The notes under the pieces are model-generated. The model did not search any database. It was given only the letters and a program-made list of their open reading frames with translations, and was not told the origin of the DNA. The position numbers and the translations under genes were made by a program. A stretch of 64,000 nucleotides of DNA, from NCBI GenBank assembly GCA_002742845.1, contig DLUH01000005.1:744553-808552 (forward strand), given 5' to 3'. Positions 15,886 through 25,486 of the stretch are shown here, one piece after another. This DNA is from Sulfurovum sp. UBA12169. GTDB lineage: Bacteria > Campylobacterota > Campylobacteria > Campylobacterales > Sulfurovaceae. Position 1 is the stretch's first letter, and the number at the start of each line of letters is the position of its first letter.

Positions 15886-17041
15886 TGCAAGCAATGCAAC
15901 ACGACAAAAAGGAAAAGGCTGGTTCGTAAATGAATGCGGCGTGATATATGTGCAGGGTTCAATCAACGGAAAGTTTGTCAGGAAGTCAACCGGCATGAAG
16001 AGCACCTCCGGGAATATCACATATATCAAGAAAAATTATCGTGATGTTCTTTTAAATATAATCAATGAAAACAAAGTAACTACGGGCACCAGCTTTGAGG
16101 AGTTCGGGCGAAAAGTAATTGAGGATGGCGCAAAGAAGGTAGTTAACGGAAGGGAGAGCAAGCGCGGGAGAGGAGAGCTCGCACAAAGGGATGCTCTATC
16201 CAAGTTTGACAACTATCTTTTACCATTTTTTAGAGAGTATGCGCTGGATGAGATCAAAGCTATGCATATAGAAACATGGCTAGTAGGGATACTTAGACAT
16301 AAGAGCACTTCTACAGCAAATAAGTGCAAAAATCTTTTAAACGAGATCATGCATAAAGCATGCGGAAATGACATTATAGTTAAAAATCCTGTTGAGTATG
16401 TTGAGAAAATAGAAGTAGAATATGAGAAACAGCAGGCCTATTCTATAGGTGATACGTTAAAAATGATGCGTGAGTCTAATGGATGGATGCATACATATCT
16501 GAATCTTGCGTTTACGACAGGGATGAGAACAGGCGAGCTTCTTGCTTTAATGTGGGAAGACGTAGACTGGGAGTATTCGTGTATATATCTAAAGCGATCA
16601 GTTTCAAAGGGTAGGATAAGGATAGGCAGTACCGGGAAAAAGAACCATTACCGTATCGTGCCCATACTGCCAGAGGTACTTAAAATTCTTAAGTCTGCAC
16701 ATGAGAACAACGCTAAAAGCAAATGGATCTTCCCTAATCAGAAAGATAGCTTCTACAAAGAGTCTAAGGATGTAGTTAAATATCACTTCAAACCGCTTTT
16801 GAAGAAGCTTAAGATAGCGTATATATCATTGTACGCTACGCGGCATACATTTGCGACGATAGCAGACAATGCCAGAGTCGACTCTGCAACTCTAGACAAA
16901 ATGATCGGGAACAGTGAAAAAGTAAGACAGGATCATTATGTTACGTTTGCCATGACAAAAGAGAGAGCCGAAGAAGCTCAAAGCAATTTAACACCTGTAA
17001 ACAATATTCTGTTCAGTAATATGAAGGTTGAGACGAAGTGA
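15875..17041 (+). CDS. Tyrosine recombinase / phage integrase
   Basis: This 388-residue protein has an N-terminal arm-binding region, a core-binding SAM-like domain (about 75-190) and a catalytic domain. Catalytic residues visible: Arg in TTGMRTGELLAL, Arg-His in YATRHTFAT, and Tyr in DHYVTF. The first His of the HxxR box is Tyr and the second conserved His is Asn in MIGNSEK, variants known in phage integrases. It would integrate and excise the prophage at the tRNA att site that lies about 90 bp downstream. ATG at 15875 overlaps the upstream gene. Confidence 0.95.
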   Translation: MQSNASNATRQKGKGWFVNECGVIYVQGSINGKFVRKSTGMKSTSGNITYIKKNYRDVLLNIINENKVTTGTSFEEFGRKVIEDGAKKVVNGRESKRGRGELAQRDALSKFDNYLLPFFREYALDEIKAMHIETWLVGILRHKSTSTANKCKNLLNEIMHKACGNDIIVKNPVEYVEKIEVEYEKQQAYSIGDTLKMMRESNGWMHTYLNLAFTTGMRTGELLALMWEDVDWEYSCIYLKRSVSKGRIRIGSTGKKNHYRIVPILPEVLKILKSAHENNAKSKWIFPNQKDSFYKESKDVVKYHFKPLLKKLKIAYISLYATRHTFATIADNARVDSATLDKMIGNSEKVRQDHYVTFAMTKERAEEAQSNLTPVNNILFSNMKVETK

Positions 17042-17046
17042 TGAAA

Positions 17047-17067
17047 ACTGCCGAGTTACTGCCGAGT
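17047..17067 (+). repeat. Two direct repeats ACTGCCGAGT, possible integrase arm sites
   Basis: ACTGCCGAGT at 17047-17056 and again at 17058-17067, spaced 11 bp, lie just after the integrase stop and about 60 bp from the tRNA-derived att core. Integrase arm-type sites are typically short direct repeats in this location. Assignment is positional. Confidence 0.45.
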
Positions 17068-17126
17068 AAATTTGTGATTATGGATGGAAGCTCGATATTT
17101 TGGGCATTTGTATTTTTATGCCGAAA

Positions 17127-17173
17127 GCCTCATAAGCCGGAGGTCGGGGATTCGAGTTCCCCCCTTGCTACCA
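17127..17173 (+). tRNA. 3' half of a tRNA gene with CAU anticodon (attachment-site remnant)
   Basis: The sequence runs from the anticodon loop CTCATAA (17129-17135) through the variable region and a T-arm of GGGGA-TTCGAGT-TCCCC to an acceptor 3' strand and encoded CCA at 17171-17173. No matching 5' half (acceptor complement, D-arm or 5' anticodon stem) precedes it. This is what remains of a tRNA-Met-type gene at one prophage end; the intact copy should be at the other end. The exact isoacceptor (initiator, elongator or tRNA-Ile2) cannot be settled from half a molecule. Confidence 0.8.
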
Positions 17174-17244
17174 CTTCGTACTAAAAATACCCTATAGAAT
17201 GTTTGAAATCGAGTTTTTTGGCCTAAACGCATATTTACTATGAG

Positions 17245-17931
17245 TCAAGTTCTAGATTGATCGGGTTGTTTTTTTGTTACTCGGCTAAAATAGTAAAGTA
17301 TTCCGCTCCCAATGATCGCTGCAACGAATAAAGTTAAATACCAATGTTCTTTCGCCCATACTATAACTTGAAGAATTTGTTCTCCAAAATACCAAGCCGG
17401 AATAATTGTAAGAGCAGCCCAGCACCAGGCACTAATGAGATTGATAAAGGCAAATGTTTTAGCATCATATCGTGTAAGACCGATAGAAATGGGTATGACA
17501 GTTCTCATGCCGTACATATATCTTTGCACAAAAATGATCGGCCATCCATATTTTTTTAATAAAATATGCGCCAGCGCAAACTTTCTTCTTTGTCCTTTAA
17601 ACGTTTTGTGAACATATTTTTTGTTGAATCTTCCAATATAAAAATAGATCTGGTCACCGGCAAAGCCGCCGAGCCCTGCAATAAATATTGCCAGATATAA
17701 ATTCATATCCCCTGTGTGCGATAAAAGACCGGCCATAATAAGACCTGCTTCGCCTTCTAAAATACTCCAAGCAAAAAGTATTATATATCCATGGGTTTTA
17801 AGCAAATAGATAAATTTTTCATCAATTCCGTCGCCCGGTGCGTAGTATAATCCATATGCCAAGAAGAGAGCAAAAATGGTTACAATAACCGTAAAAAGCT
17901 TTCCAGAATTATTTTTTAGTTTTTGTCTCAT
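17245..17931 (-). CDS. DedA-family membrane protein
   Basis: This 228-residue protein has five to six transmembrane helices and the DedA/VTT pattern: LEGEAGLIMAGLLSH near residue 58, GGFAGDQIYFYIGR near 88, and a re-entrant-type segment with FVQRYMYGMRTVIPISIGL near 134-152. Members are proposed to flip undecaprenyl phosphate or phospholipids and affect membrane homeostasis. It is the first host gene after the att site, reads toward the prophage and has no operon partner. Family is clear; the substrate is not. Confidence 0.88.
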   Translation of the reverse strand: MRQKLKNNSGKLFTVIVTIFALFLAYGLYYAPGDGIDEKFIYLLKTHGYIILFAWSILEGEAGLIMAGLLSHTGDMNLYLAIFIAGLGGFAGDQIYFYIGRFNKKYVHKTFKGQRRKFALAHILLKKYGWPIIFVQRYMYGMRTVIPISIGLTRYDAKTFAFINLISAWCWAALTIIPAWYFGEQILQVIVWAKEHWYLTLFVAAIIGSGILYYFSRVTKKQPDQSRT

Positions 17932-18000
17932 TTTCTTCCCAATTCTCTAAATTCTATAAAGTATAGCATTACAATACTTTGTGGCAAATAATGACATAAA

Positions 18001-18032
18001 TTGGTAAACAAAATGTTGCTTTTCTGTATAAT
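18001..18032 (+). promoter_or_regulatory. Probable promoter of the 18127 operon
   Basis: A perfect TATAAT at 18027-18032 lies about 95 bp before the outer-membrane protein start; TTGGTA at 18001-18006 is a weak -35 at 20 bp. Campylobacterota promoters often rely on the -10 alone. Confidence 0.4.
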
Positions 18033-18126
18033 TTAATCTTAAAAAATATAAATATATGATATTCTTGTGCGATACGCATTTATTTGAATGTATTATGTAA
18101 AACAAAATAAGGGCAAGGAGTTTATC

Positions 18127-18663
18127 ATGGTAAAAAAGGTAAAGATAGTATTTTTGTGTATGGTTTTAGGAACTTTGCTAAATGCAAGAGAGATTTCTAG
18201 CGGAGATAAATTTTTAGGATTGGAAGTCGGCGCTGCGACAGTGCAGGCAGATACGGGAGGATTTTTTGGGGAGTTGGAGCATGAAGGAACCGATGTAGAG
18301 ATCGGTTTTCGTCTCGGTGTTCAAAACGAAGCATGGAGAACGACGTTGATTTATGATTATTTTGATAGCAGCGATGATGATCAAAATTATGAAAAAGGGA
18401 TGCTTACGGTAGATTATTTCTTTCTTGAATCTACACGCGGAGTTCAAATGTTTAATCCTTATATCGGCCTAAATGCAGGATATATGAATTATGAGTCTAC
18501 CGGCATCGATGAGAGCGGATTTTTGTATGGGGCTCAAGTCGGCGTGACGTTTGATATGATGGAAAATATCAATGCAGATTTGGGATACAGATATTCTTAT
18601 ACGGATGCCGCACATACGGACCATATAGGAAGTTTTGTGCTTGGCGTTAACTATTTGTACTAA
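18127..18663 (+). CDS. Outer-membrane beta-barrel protein
   Basis: This 178-residue protein has a signal peptide (MVKKVKIVFLCMVLGTLLNA) followed by alternating beta strands and a C-terminal aromatic (GVNYLY end), as in small eight-stranded barrels of the OmpA/OprF-barrel or OmpW-like kind. ATG at 18127 with AAGGAG upstream was chosen over an earlier in-frame TTG/ATG because it puts the signal peptide at the N-terminus. It is followed 12 bp later by a large lipoprotein gene, so the pair may form a surface module. Function unknown. Confidence 0.8.
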   Translation: MVKKVKIVFLCMVLGTLLNAREISSGDKFLGLEVGAATVQADTGGFFGELEHEGTDVEIGFRLGVQNEAWRTTLIYDYFDSSDDDQNYEKGMLTVDYFFLESTRGVQMFNPYIGLNAGYMNYESTGIDESGFLYGAQVGVTFDMMENINADLGYRYSYTDAAHTDHIGSFVLGVNYLY

Positions 18664-18675
18664 CAAGGGGAGTAG

Positions 18676-21375
18676 ATGAAAAAAAATATTTTTATTTCTC
18701 TTTTGCTGGCGTTTGCCTTTGTGATAAGCGGATGCGGTAGCACTAGCAAAACAGGCGGAGACGCTGAGGGTACAGCCGCTGTTGAGATGCAAAAAAGCCA
18801 GATAGCACTAGGATCAAACGGAACGGATTTTTCTTTGCCTTTAACATTTACCAAACTGTTAGACAGCAGCTATCAGGTTGAGCTGAGCGATTTTCGATTG
18901 AGTGTGACAGGCTGTACGGTTCATACGATCACATTTGATCCTGCCGCTTTGGTATTTGACGGAGGGCTTAATACGCAAGAAACACTTCTGGTAACGGGTG
19001 CATTTGATCAAAACTGTACACCGACAGGCTTTACGTTGACGGCGACACAAAAAGTTACCAAAGACGGCCAAAGCAAAACCGAAGAAGTAACCTTCAGTTC
19101 TACCTCTTCTGGAGATATACCAACAAGCGGTTATGACATAATCAATGCAACAACACCGCTTATTATCGGAGAATCAAATACGGGATATATGATTAGTATG
19201 CAAGTTGTCAAAGACGGTTATGTGGCACCGGGAGAAACGGTTAAGCTGCGAGCATTTAATGATGAAGATGGTCGCATAGAGGCAACTTCTACCTATACTG
19301 CTACAACGGATGTTAACGGTATAGCGCGTTTTGATTATGTATCACCGGGTGTTTTGCCCTTAGAGGGTACATCTGCAATACTGTTTGCTGATTTGATGGA
19401 TGAAAATGATACTGGAGTGATTGCTACACAAGAGATTGAATTAATTTTCAGTCAAAACGGTTCGACGGATATAATTTATACAATAGTGCCGGATCAAAAC
19501 ATCACCGTTACAGACACGCTGCAGTCTCATCAGATCAAAGTCGCGCTTTCCAAGCAAGAGATCGGACAGCCTGCACAACCGGCAGTCGGTGAATTTGTGA
19601 TTGCAGAATTTGTCATGCCTATCTATGGCGCTTTGGCGCAGTATGAAGCTGTGGTAGGAGCAGACGGATTTGCCAGATTTAGTTATACCTCTCCTGAGTC
19701 TATGCCAAGCGTAAATGATGTAAATATTACATTCTATTATAAAAATAATCATACGGTTCGTGGCGAAACCAAGATTATTTTTGATAAACAAACAGTGTCC
19801 GGTGTTTCTAAAATGTATGTAGTGCCCGAGTCATTTACCGTTACGGAGGCTGGGCAGACCCAGGAGATTACTATTGTAACCGTCAATGAGGAGAATATAG
19901 GTGTCAGCACCACAGTTACACTCGAGCAACCCTTCTTTAATAATACAGATTACGGAAGTTTTGACAAAACAAGTGTCACAACGGATTTGAGTGGAAAAGC
20001 GGTTGTTGCCTATACTGCTCCGGATGCGATCACAGGATTAAGCGAGAGAAATATTACGGTCACGGAAACATCAGCTATTATTCATAAAGAGTTAAATATC
20101 AAATTTGGAACACCGGATACTTTGGGCACCAATTACGAGATTGTGGTTGATGCACCGGCTTCTTTGGCCGTGGATGATACGGACCAGATTACTGTGAAAA
20201 TCGTAGAGGTGGGCAATCCAAGTAATGTTATTGCAAATGGCAACGTGCATGAAGTGAACCTTACTAGCCAATTTACCAATATATTGACGTTTGCAAGCGG
20301 TAGCGCAACTTTCAGTTATGATAGTCTGGGGACAAAAGCGATCGCTGTGGAAACTAAAACGCTCTCCGGCGTTGCTGTCATCGCCGTTAGTGCATCTGTA
20401 TACAACGGCGACCATGATGTGGTGTTAAATGCGTTGGTACCTGTTACAGTGCTTTCAGGGCCGGTAACAGCAATATCCTTGTTTTATGTCGGCTCTTCAG
20501 AGAATGAGTTGGGCGCATTTATCAATACCTATACAATCCATGCAATAGACAAGTATGCTAACCCTGCAAGGGAAGGCGTTGTGTTGTCTCCTTCTTTGAT
20601 CAATGGAGTTAAGTTAGCCGAAACCGACTCTTCTCCAACCGGTCAAATCACAGCAGGTACGCCTGTAACTTTTGAAGATGCATTGAAAGATTTTGGTATA
20701 GTTGGCATCACAACAGAAGATAGGCTCATCATTGTTCCAAACAGCACCAGATATGCACAAAGCTATCTGGGCGGCTGGAGTATCGATGATGTTGCGGGGC
20801 AAAGTTTGACTTTAAGCGAATCTTATTTCGGTGCAACGGCTGATAATTTGAGCTATGTGATTGGAAATGAAAGCAGAAGTCTGCTAGGCGATATAGCTTT
20901 GGCATCCATCGCAAGCAAAACGGGAAGTTATGCCACGGATGCTAACGGCAACGTCCAGTTTGATATCGTATTTGATCCTGCGCTTGCGGGCCATACGGCA
21001 ACTATCGCGGCGCATGCGTATGATACCAACCGGACCGGCGTAGCCAAGGTGGCCGGTTTGCGTTGGGGGCATTATAATTCAACAGTAGAAAAAGTGGACA
21101 ATGACGGCAACGACCACAATGTAACACTTACATTAGAAATTTGCAACTCAAAGGATGAACCTATAGAGCGCTTAGTGGATGTAGAGATCGTGCCGGAGGG
21201 GATAGTAAGCAATTCATCCCAATGTGATCTTAATGTGTCGGCGGCAAATGATCTGCATACAGACGTCAACGGTCAAATCACCGTACAGATCTATACCAAA
21301 GCAACCGATCCTGCAGTAGCGGAGTGTGAAATCAGCTGGAGCAAAAGCAATTCCCATATTTATCTAGAATACTAG
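18676..21375 (+). CDS. Large surface lipoprotein with bacterial Ig-like repeats
   Basis: This 899-residue protein has an N-terminal lipoprotein signal with lipobox VISGC, so Cys20 would be lipidated. The rest is a chain of beta-sandwich modules with recurring T-T-D-x-x-G-x-A-x-F/V-x-Y signatures (for example DVNGIARFDYVSP, DLSGKAVVAYTAP, DANGNVQFDIVF), as in invasin/Big-type Ig-like domains. ATG at 18676 follows AAGGGGAG. It sits in an operon with the barrel protein and is ended by a strong terminator. A role in adhesion or envelope structure is inferred from the architecture. Confidence 0.8.
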   Translation: MKKNIFISLLLAFAFVISGCGSTSKTGGDAEGTAAVEMQKSQIALGSNGTDFSLPLTFTKLLDSSYQVELSDFRLSVTGCTVHTITFDPAALVFDGGLNTQETLLVTGAFDQNCTPTGFTLTATQKVTKDGQSKTEEVTFSSTSSGDIPTSGYDIINATTPLIIGESNTGYMISMQVVKDGYVAPGETVKLRAFNDEDGRIEATSTYTATTDVNGIARFDYVSPGVLPLEGTSAILFADLMDENDTGVIATQEIELIFSQNGSTDIIYTIVPDQNITVTDTLQSHQIKVALSKQEIGQPAQPAVGEFVIAEFVMPIYGALAQYEAVVGADGFARFSYTSPESMPSVNDVNITFYYKNNHTVRGETKIIFDKQTVSGVSKMYVVPESFTVTEAGQTQEITIVTVNEENIGVSTTVTLEQPFFNNTDYGSFDKTSVTTDLSGKAVVAYTAPDAITGLSERNITVTETSAIIHKELNIKFGTPDTLGTNYEIVVDAPASLAVDDTDQITVKIVEVGNPSNVIANGNVHEVNLTSQFTNILTFASGSATFSYDSLGTKAIAVETKTLSGVAVIAVSASVYNGDHDVVLNALVPVTVLSGPVTAISLFYVGSSENELGAFINTYTIHAIDKYANPAREGVVLSPSLINGVKLAETDSSPTGQITAGTPVTFEDALKDFGIVGITTEDRLIIVPNSTRYAQSYLGGWSIDDVAGQSLTLSESYFGATADNLSYVIGNESRSLLGDIALASIASKTGSYATDANGNVQFDIVFDPALAGHTATIAAHAYDTNRTGVAKVAGLRWGHYNSTVEKVDNDGNDHNVTLTLEICNSKDEPIERLVDVEIVPEGIVSNSSQCDLNVSAANDLHTDVNGQITVQIYTKATDPAVAECEISWSKSNSHIYLEY

Positions 21376-21402
21376 CCGGAAACTTTAAATTTTCTTGCTT
21401 TA

Positions 21403-21438
21403 AGTCCAAAAGAGCTTGACTCTTTTGGACTATCTTTT
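21403..21438 (+). terminator. Intrinsic terminator after the lipoprotein gene
   Basis: AGTCCAAAAGAG (21403-21414), a 5-base loop and the exact complement CTCTTTTGGACT (21420-21431) form a perfect 12-bp stem followed by ATCTTTT. It lies 28 bp after the lipoprotein stop and before serS. Confidence 0.85.
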
Positions 21439-21501
21439 AATCCGTTTCTTCTTTATTTTCCACTATAATCTCATCATATTTTATACATACGGGTACTTAT
21501 C

Positions 21502-22746
21502 ATGATCGATCTGAAATATCTCCAAAACAATTTTGACGAAGCGGCTGCCAAACTTCAAAAAAAAAGCGTAGAAAGCACTATACTTGAAAATCTTCAAACG
21601 CTTTTTTCTGAATTAAAAGAGGCCAATGCACAACTGGAAGCAGCCAAAGCAGAACAAAACGCCATGTCCAAACTGTTTGGCCAATATATGCGTGAAAGCA
21701 AAGATATCTCAGAGCTTAAAAAGAAAGTGGATGCTAACAAAGAGGCGATGGTGCCGCTTCAGGAAAAAGCCAGGGCAGCAGAAGAGGCGCTTTATGCTGT
21801 GGCGCTTAGCATCCCCAATTTTCCTGATGACTCTGTACCTGAAGGGGCAGATGAAGAGGAAAATGTGGAGCTTCGCAAAGTGTTGGAGCCTAAAAAATTC
21901 ACCTTTGCTCCTAAAGAGCACTGGGAGCTGGCTCAGATAAACGGCTGGATTGATTTTGAACGCGGGGTTAAACTGGCAAAAAGCCGTTTTTCTGTGCTGA
22001 GAGGAGAGGCTGCAAGGCTGGAGAGAGCGCTGATCAATTTCTTTTTGGATGCCAATAGGGCGAAAGGATTTGAAGAGTTTTGCGTACCTTTTTTGAACAA
22101 TGCAACAATGCTTCAGGGCACGGGACAACTGCCAAAATTCGGGGATGACCTCTTTAAGATAGAAGAGGAAGATCTTTATCTGATCCCGACGGCAGAAGTA
22201 CCGCTAACCAATATGTACCATGATGAGATACTCTCAACCAAAGAGCTGCCTCTTTTGATGACGGGCTATACCCCGTGTTTCAGAAAAGAAGCAGGAAGTG
22301 CCGGGCGGGATACAAGAGGAATGATACGCCAGCATCAGTTTGACAAAGTGGAGATGGTGGCTATAGCGCATCCGGATCAAAGCGATGAAATATTTGAGAT
22401 GATGGTGCAAAATGCCTCTGATATCCTTACTGCATTGGGGCTGCCTCATAGGGTGGTAGAGCTGTGCGGCGGAGATCTCGGTTTTTCTGCGGCTAAAACG
22501 ATCGATCTTGAAGTATGGCTTCCCGGACAGAACAAATACCGCGAGATCAGCTCTATCTCAAATACGAGAGATTTTCAGGCAAGACGTGCCAAAATCCGCT
22601 TCAAAGATGACAAACAAAATCGACTGGTACATACCCTCAACGGTTCGGCTTTAGCGGTGGGGCGTACGCTGATAGCGATCATGGAGAATTATCAAAACGA
22701 AGACGGGAGTATTACCATTCCTGCTGTATTGCAGAGGTATATGTAG
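21502..22746 (+). CDS. serS: Seryl-tRNA synthetase
   Basis: This 414-residue class II synthetase charges tRNA-Ser with serine. The N-terminal 110 residues form the long antiparallel coiled-coil arm that grips the tRNA long variable arm. Motif 2 is visible as [21 protein letters not shown] (about residues 257-277, with key Arg and Glu), and motif 3 as [20 protein letters not shown]. Length is standard. A TATAAT at 21464-21469 upstream is a probable -10. It is monocistronic, placed between a terminator and the convergent leuA. Confidence 0.97.
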   Translation: MIDLKYLQNNFDEAAAKLQKKSVESTILENLQTLFSELKEANAQLEAAKAEQNAMSKLFGQYMRESKDISELKKKVDANKEAMVPLQEKARAAEEALYAVALSIPNFPDDSVPEGADEEENVELRKVLEPKKFTFAPKEHWELAQINGWIDFERGVKLAKSRFSVLRGEAARLERALINFFLDANRAKGFEEFCVPFLNNATMLQGTGQLPKFGDDLFKIEEEDLYLIPTAEVPLTNMYHDEILSTKELPLLMTGYTPCFRKEAGSAGRDTRGMIRQHQFDKVEMVAIAHPDQSDEIFEMMVQNASDILTALGLPHRVVELCGGDLGFSAAKTIDLEVWLPGQNKYREISSISNTRDFQARRAKIRFKDDKQNRLVHTLNGSALAVGRTLIAIMENYQNEDGSITIPAVLQRYM

Positions 22747-22781
22747 AGAATCGCTTCGCTCAAGTGAAGAGTGGCGGTATA

Positions 22782-22796
22782 CATTTCTTCGAAATG
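22782..22796. repeat. Intergenic hairpin repeat, copy A
   Basis: CATTTC-TTC-GAAATG in the serS-leuA gap, followed by CTTTTATTT and preceded by GTGAAGAG and GGTAT. Copy B at 29130 and copy C at 50606 share the layout with different but still complementary stem bases. On + it could also act as a weak terminator for serS. Confidence 0.5.
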
Positions 22797-22911
22797 CTTT
22801 TATTTTAAAAATGCGCCATTCTAAACTCGTTTCAGAATCTCCCTGTGGTTCACGTGAGAAATGATTTTGTTAGACAGATAGAGATTCCGGATCGTAGTCC
22901 AAAATGACGTG

Positions 22912-24471
22912 TTAGATCGTTTCTGAACTGTCCGTATGACGCAACTTTAATTTTCCTTCCATGCTCAAATAGCTGTTAAGTGCCCCAATATAAGCTCTTG
23001 CACTTGCCAACATCGTATCAAGGCTTAAGCCATGACCTATGATGGCCGGCTCATTGTCGTTAAACATGACCTTCACCGTGACATTTGCCAAAGCATCTTT
23101 GCCTTCTGATACAGATTTGACTTTATAGTCAAGAAGTTTTCCCTGATAGCCGGTGATTCTGTCGATTGTTTTGAAGACAGCATCGATGGTACCATTGCCG
23201 ATACCCGCATCAGTAATCTCTACTTCATTGTGTCTGATGGTAACAGCCGCGCTTGGCACGCCTCCTGTGGAGTCCATCAGCTGCATGGCGACCAATTCAA
23301 ATGTTTTTTCAATAGTGGTCATTTCGCTGGTGACTAACGCTCTTATGTCGTCGTCATACACTTCTTTTTTCTTATCTGCCAACTCTTTAAAACGTTCAAA
23401 TACGCCGTTAAGCTCTTCTTCGCTTACCATAAAGCCAAGTTTGGCCAATTTGTCTTTGAAGGCTGCACGGCCCGAATGTTTACCTAAAACCAAGGTGTCT
23501 TGCATGTCGAGCCCGATATCTTCGGGACGTATGATTTCATACGTTGATTTATTTTTAAGCATACCGTCTTGATGAATACCGCTTTCATGTGCAAAAGCAT
23601 TTTTTCCGACAATAGCCTTATTTGGCTGAGGCTCTATACCCGTAATATTGGCTATCAAGCGGCTTGTTGGATAGATCTCTCTGGTATTGATATTAGTATC
23701 AAATCCTGCAAAAATATCGGAGCGGGTTTTAAGTGCCATAACGATCTCTTCAAGCGCTGCATTTCCTGCTCTTTCGCCTAAACCGTTAATCGTGCACTCT
23801 ACTTGTCTAGCACCGTTCATAATACTTTCTAGGGAGTTGGCTACGCCCAAACCCAAGTCGTTGTGGTTATGCACAGAGATGATGGCTCGACCTTTGGTGT
23901 ACTCACTCATCTCCTTGACCATCGCGCCGATTTCAAAGGGAAGCCTGAAGCCTACAGTGTCGGGTAAATTAATTGTGCTTGCGCCGACACTGATGACTGC
24001 ATCGACAATCTCTTTCATGAACCCTATGTCCGAGCGGCCGGCATCTTCACAGCTGAACTCTACATCCTCCACAAAAGTACGTGCATATTCTACGGCTCTG
24101 ACGGCTCTTTTGATCACTTCATCGGGTGTCATTTTAAGTTTGTATTCCATGTGAATAGGGCTTGTTGCGATGAAGGTGTGAATTCTTTTCATCTTGGCTG
24201 CTGCTACAGCTTCTCCTGCCGCTTTGATATCCCCATCAACCGCACGCGCCAAAGAACATACGGTAGAGTTTTTGACTCGTTGTGCGATCTTGCTTACCGC
24301 ATCAAAATCTCCCGGGCTTGCAGCAGCAAAACCCGCTTCGATGATGTCGACTCCCAATCGTTCAAGCTGCGCTGCGATTTGGATTTTTTCTTCAGTATTC
24401 ATTGAGGCGCCCGGACTCTGTTCGCCGTCTCTTAATGTTGTGTCAAATATTTTAATGATCTCTTTACTCAT
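22912..24471 (-). CDS. leuA: 2-isopropylmalate synthase
   Basis: This 519-residue enzyme condenses acetyl-CoA with 2-oxoisovalerate, the committed step of leucine synthesis. The N-terminal TIM barrel begins with [16 protein letters not shown], and the metal-binding [13 protein letters not shown] motif ([15 protein letters not shown]) lies near residue 201. The C-terminal 130 residues form the LeuA regulatory domain that binds leucine for feedback inhibition. ATG at 24471. The upstream 160-base leader and leucine-rich leader peptide suggest that transcription or translation also responds to leucine supply. Confidence 0.97.
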   Translation of the reverse strand: MSKEIIKIFDTTLRDGEQSPGASMNTEEKIQIAAQLERLGVDIIEAGFAAASPGDFDAVSKIAQRVKNSTVCSLARAVDGDIKAAGEAVAAAKMKRIHTFIATSPIHMEYKLKMTPDEVIKRAVRAVEYARTFVEDVEFSCEDAGRSDIGFMKEIVDAVISVGASTINLPDTVGFRLPFEIGAMVKEMSEYTKGRAIISVHNHNDLGLGVANSLESIMNGARQVECTINGLGERAGNAALEEIVMALKTRSDIFAGFDTNINTREIYPTSRLIANITGIEPQPNKAIVGKNAFAHESGIHQDGMLKNKSTYEIIRPEDIGLDMQDTLVLGKHSGRAAFKDKLAKLGFMVSEEELNGVFERFKELADKKKEVYDDDIRALVTSEMTTIEKTFELVAMQLMDSTGGVPSAAVTIRHNEVEITDAGIGNGTIDAVFKTIDRITGYQGKLLDYKVKSVSEGKDALANVTVKVMFNDNEPAIIGHGLSLDTMLASARAYIGALNSYLSMEGKLKLRHTDSSETI

Positions 24472-24630
24472 TATGTGTTGCCTTTATCTGTTGAGGTGCT
24501 CTTGTGTGCACACTATTGCACCGGTTATTCTATCAAAAGATAACTCAGTGTTATAACTTGTATTTATCTAATTTTACCCAAATATAGGTTACTAGAAACT
24601 AATATGAAAAATTGTATTTGTTGAAAAATA

Positions 24631-24702
24631 TTATAAAGAGAGCAGCAGAAGAGTGTTATCTTTTTTGAAAGTGGTATAGATATAATGGCTGGCGATTTTC
24701 AT
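24631..24702 (-). CDS. Leucine-rich leader peptide upstream of leuA
   Basis: An ATG at 24702 on the minus strand follows a strong GAGGAG ribosome site at 5 bases. The 23-residue peptide ends K-D-N-T-L-L-L-L-S-L, with four consecutive leucine codons (CTT CTG CTG CTC) and a fifth (TTA) just before the TAA. It is transcribed from a perfect consensus promoter and lies 159 bases before leuA. This is the layout of an amino-acid leader peptide used to sense charged tRNA-Leu. I see no classical GC-rich terminator with a U-run in the following leader, so whether control is by attenuation or translation is open. Confidence 0.7.
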   Translation of the reverse strand: MKIASHYIYTTFKKDNTLLLLSL

Positions 24703-24727
24703 AATAACTCCTCTAAGATTTTGAAAC

Positions 24728-24756
24728 ATTATATAAAATTTAAAAAATAATGTCAA
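24728..24756 (-). promoter_or_regulatory. Perfect sigma-70 promoter for the leuA leader
   Basis: On the minus strand TTGACA (24756-24751), exactly 17 bases and TATAAT (24733-24728) give a full consensus promoter ending 25 bp before the leader-peptide start. It lies in the gap after pssA, showing that leuA is its own transcription unit. Confidence 0.85.
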
Positions 24757-24766
24757 GGGATACAAA

Positions 24767-25483
24767 TTATCGTTTTCTATTTATCTTTCGGGAATTAAGA
24801 TTTCTTACTGCGCGGAATGGGCCATAGCCAATATACGCTAAAATGATCAGAGCAAATCCTTCTGCACTAAACAGATAAAGCAATGAGGCAGCAAGAGTAA
24901 GTGCAATAAATGTTTTAAAAAGCATAGATTTATTTATATGGATTTTTTTAAAAGAGGGGTAGCGTATATTGCTCACCATCAGTACTGCTACGCCAAGCGA
25001 AAGAAAGAGTAGTAAAAAGGCGTATGTATCTAAATGGTATTTATAAAAAAGCAGCACCCATATGGAGATAAATATCGCAGCGGCAGGAATGGGGAGTCCG
25101 ATAAAAATGTTGGGATCATTTTTGGAAGCGGTTATATTGAATCGCGCCAAACGAATCGCGCCAAATATGACATAGAGCGCCGATACCACTATCCCAAATC
25201 GACCGAATTCATGTCCGATATAAAAATAAAGCAGCATTGCAGGCGCCATTCCAAAAGAGACAATATCGGCCAAAGAATCAAACTCTGCACCAAATTTGCT
25301 TGTCGTGCCGGTTAAGCGCGCTATTCTGCCATCAAGCCCATCAAAGACAAGCGCTAAAAGAATAAGCCAGGCTGCTACCGTAAAATTTCCGCTGCTGGCT
25401 TTGATGATGCCAACCACACCTACAAAAATACTGCCTGCAGTAAAAAGATTGGGCAGGAAGTAGGTGAGGCTTAGTCTGTGCAT
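24767..25483 (-). CDS. pssA: CDP-diacylglycerol--serine O-phosphatidyltransferase
   Basis: This 238-residue inner-membrane enzyme makes phosphatidylserine, the precursor of phosphatidylethanolamine. The CDP-alcohol phosphatidyltransferase signature DG-x2-AR-x8-G-x3-D-x3-D is intact (DGRIAR...G...D...D, residues about 50-72). Six or more transmembrane helices follow. The start lies 3 bp after ftsH, so the two are co-transcribed; the prmA-ftsH-pssA order is shared with Campylobacter. Confidence 0.93.
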   Translation of the reverse strand: MHRLSLTYFLPNLFTAGSIFVGVVGIIKASSGNFTVAAWLILLALVFDGLDGRIARLTGTTSKFGAEFDSLADIVSFGMAPAMLLYFYIGHEFGRFGIVVSALYVIFGAIRLARFNITASKNDPNIFIGLPIPAAAIFISIWVLLFYKYHLDTYAFLLLFLSLGVAVLMVSNIRYPSFKKIHINKSMLFKTFIALTLAASLLYLFSAEGFALIILAYIGYGPFRAVRNLNSRKINRKR

Positions 25484-25486
25484 CGA

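Larger units (their letters stand above)
1..17173 (+). mobile_element. Prophage (right-hand part), podovirus/P22-like
   Basis: Contiguous phage genes: holin, spanins, endolysin, tail-fibre/DGR module, ejection-type proteins, portal, CI-like repressor, excisionase-like protein and tyrosine integrase. The P22-like portal and the large ejection-type proteins suggest a short-tailed phage; this is inference, since terminase and capsid genes are not in the window. The right boundary is the 3' half of a tRNA gene immediately after the integrase. The left boundary is not visible. Tight translational coupling by ATGA-type overlaps runs through the late genes, and I see no obvious frameshift or IS insertion. 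Confidence 0.93.

Noticed and set aside
17127..17173. A complete functional tRNA gene
   Set aside because: Only the anticodon loop onward is present; no D-arm or 5' acceptor strand able to pair with the 3' end occurs upstream.
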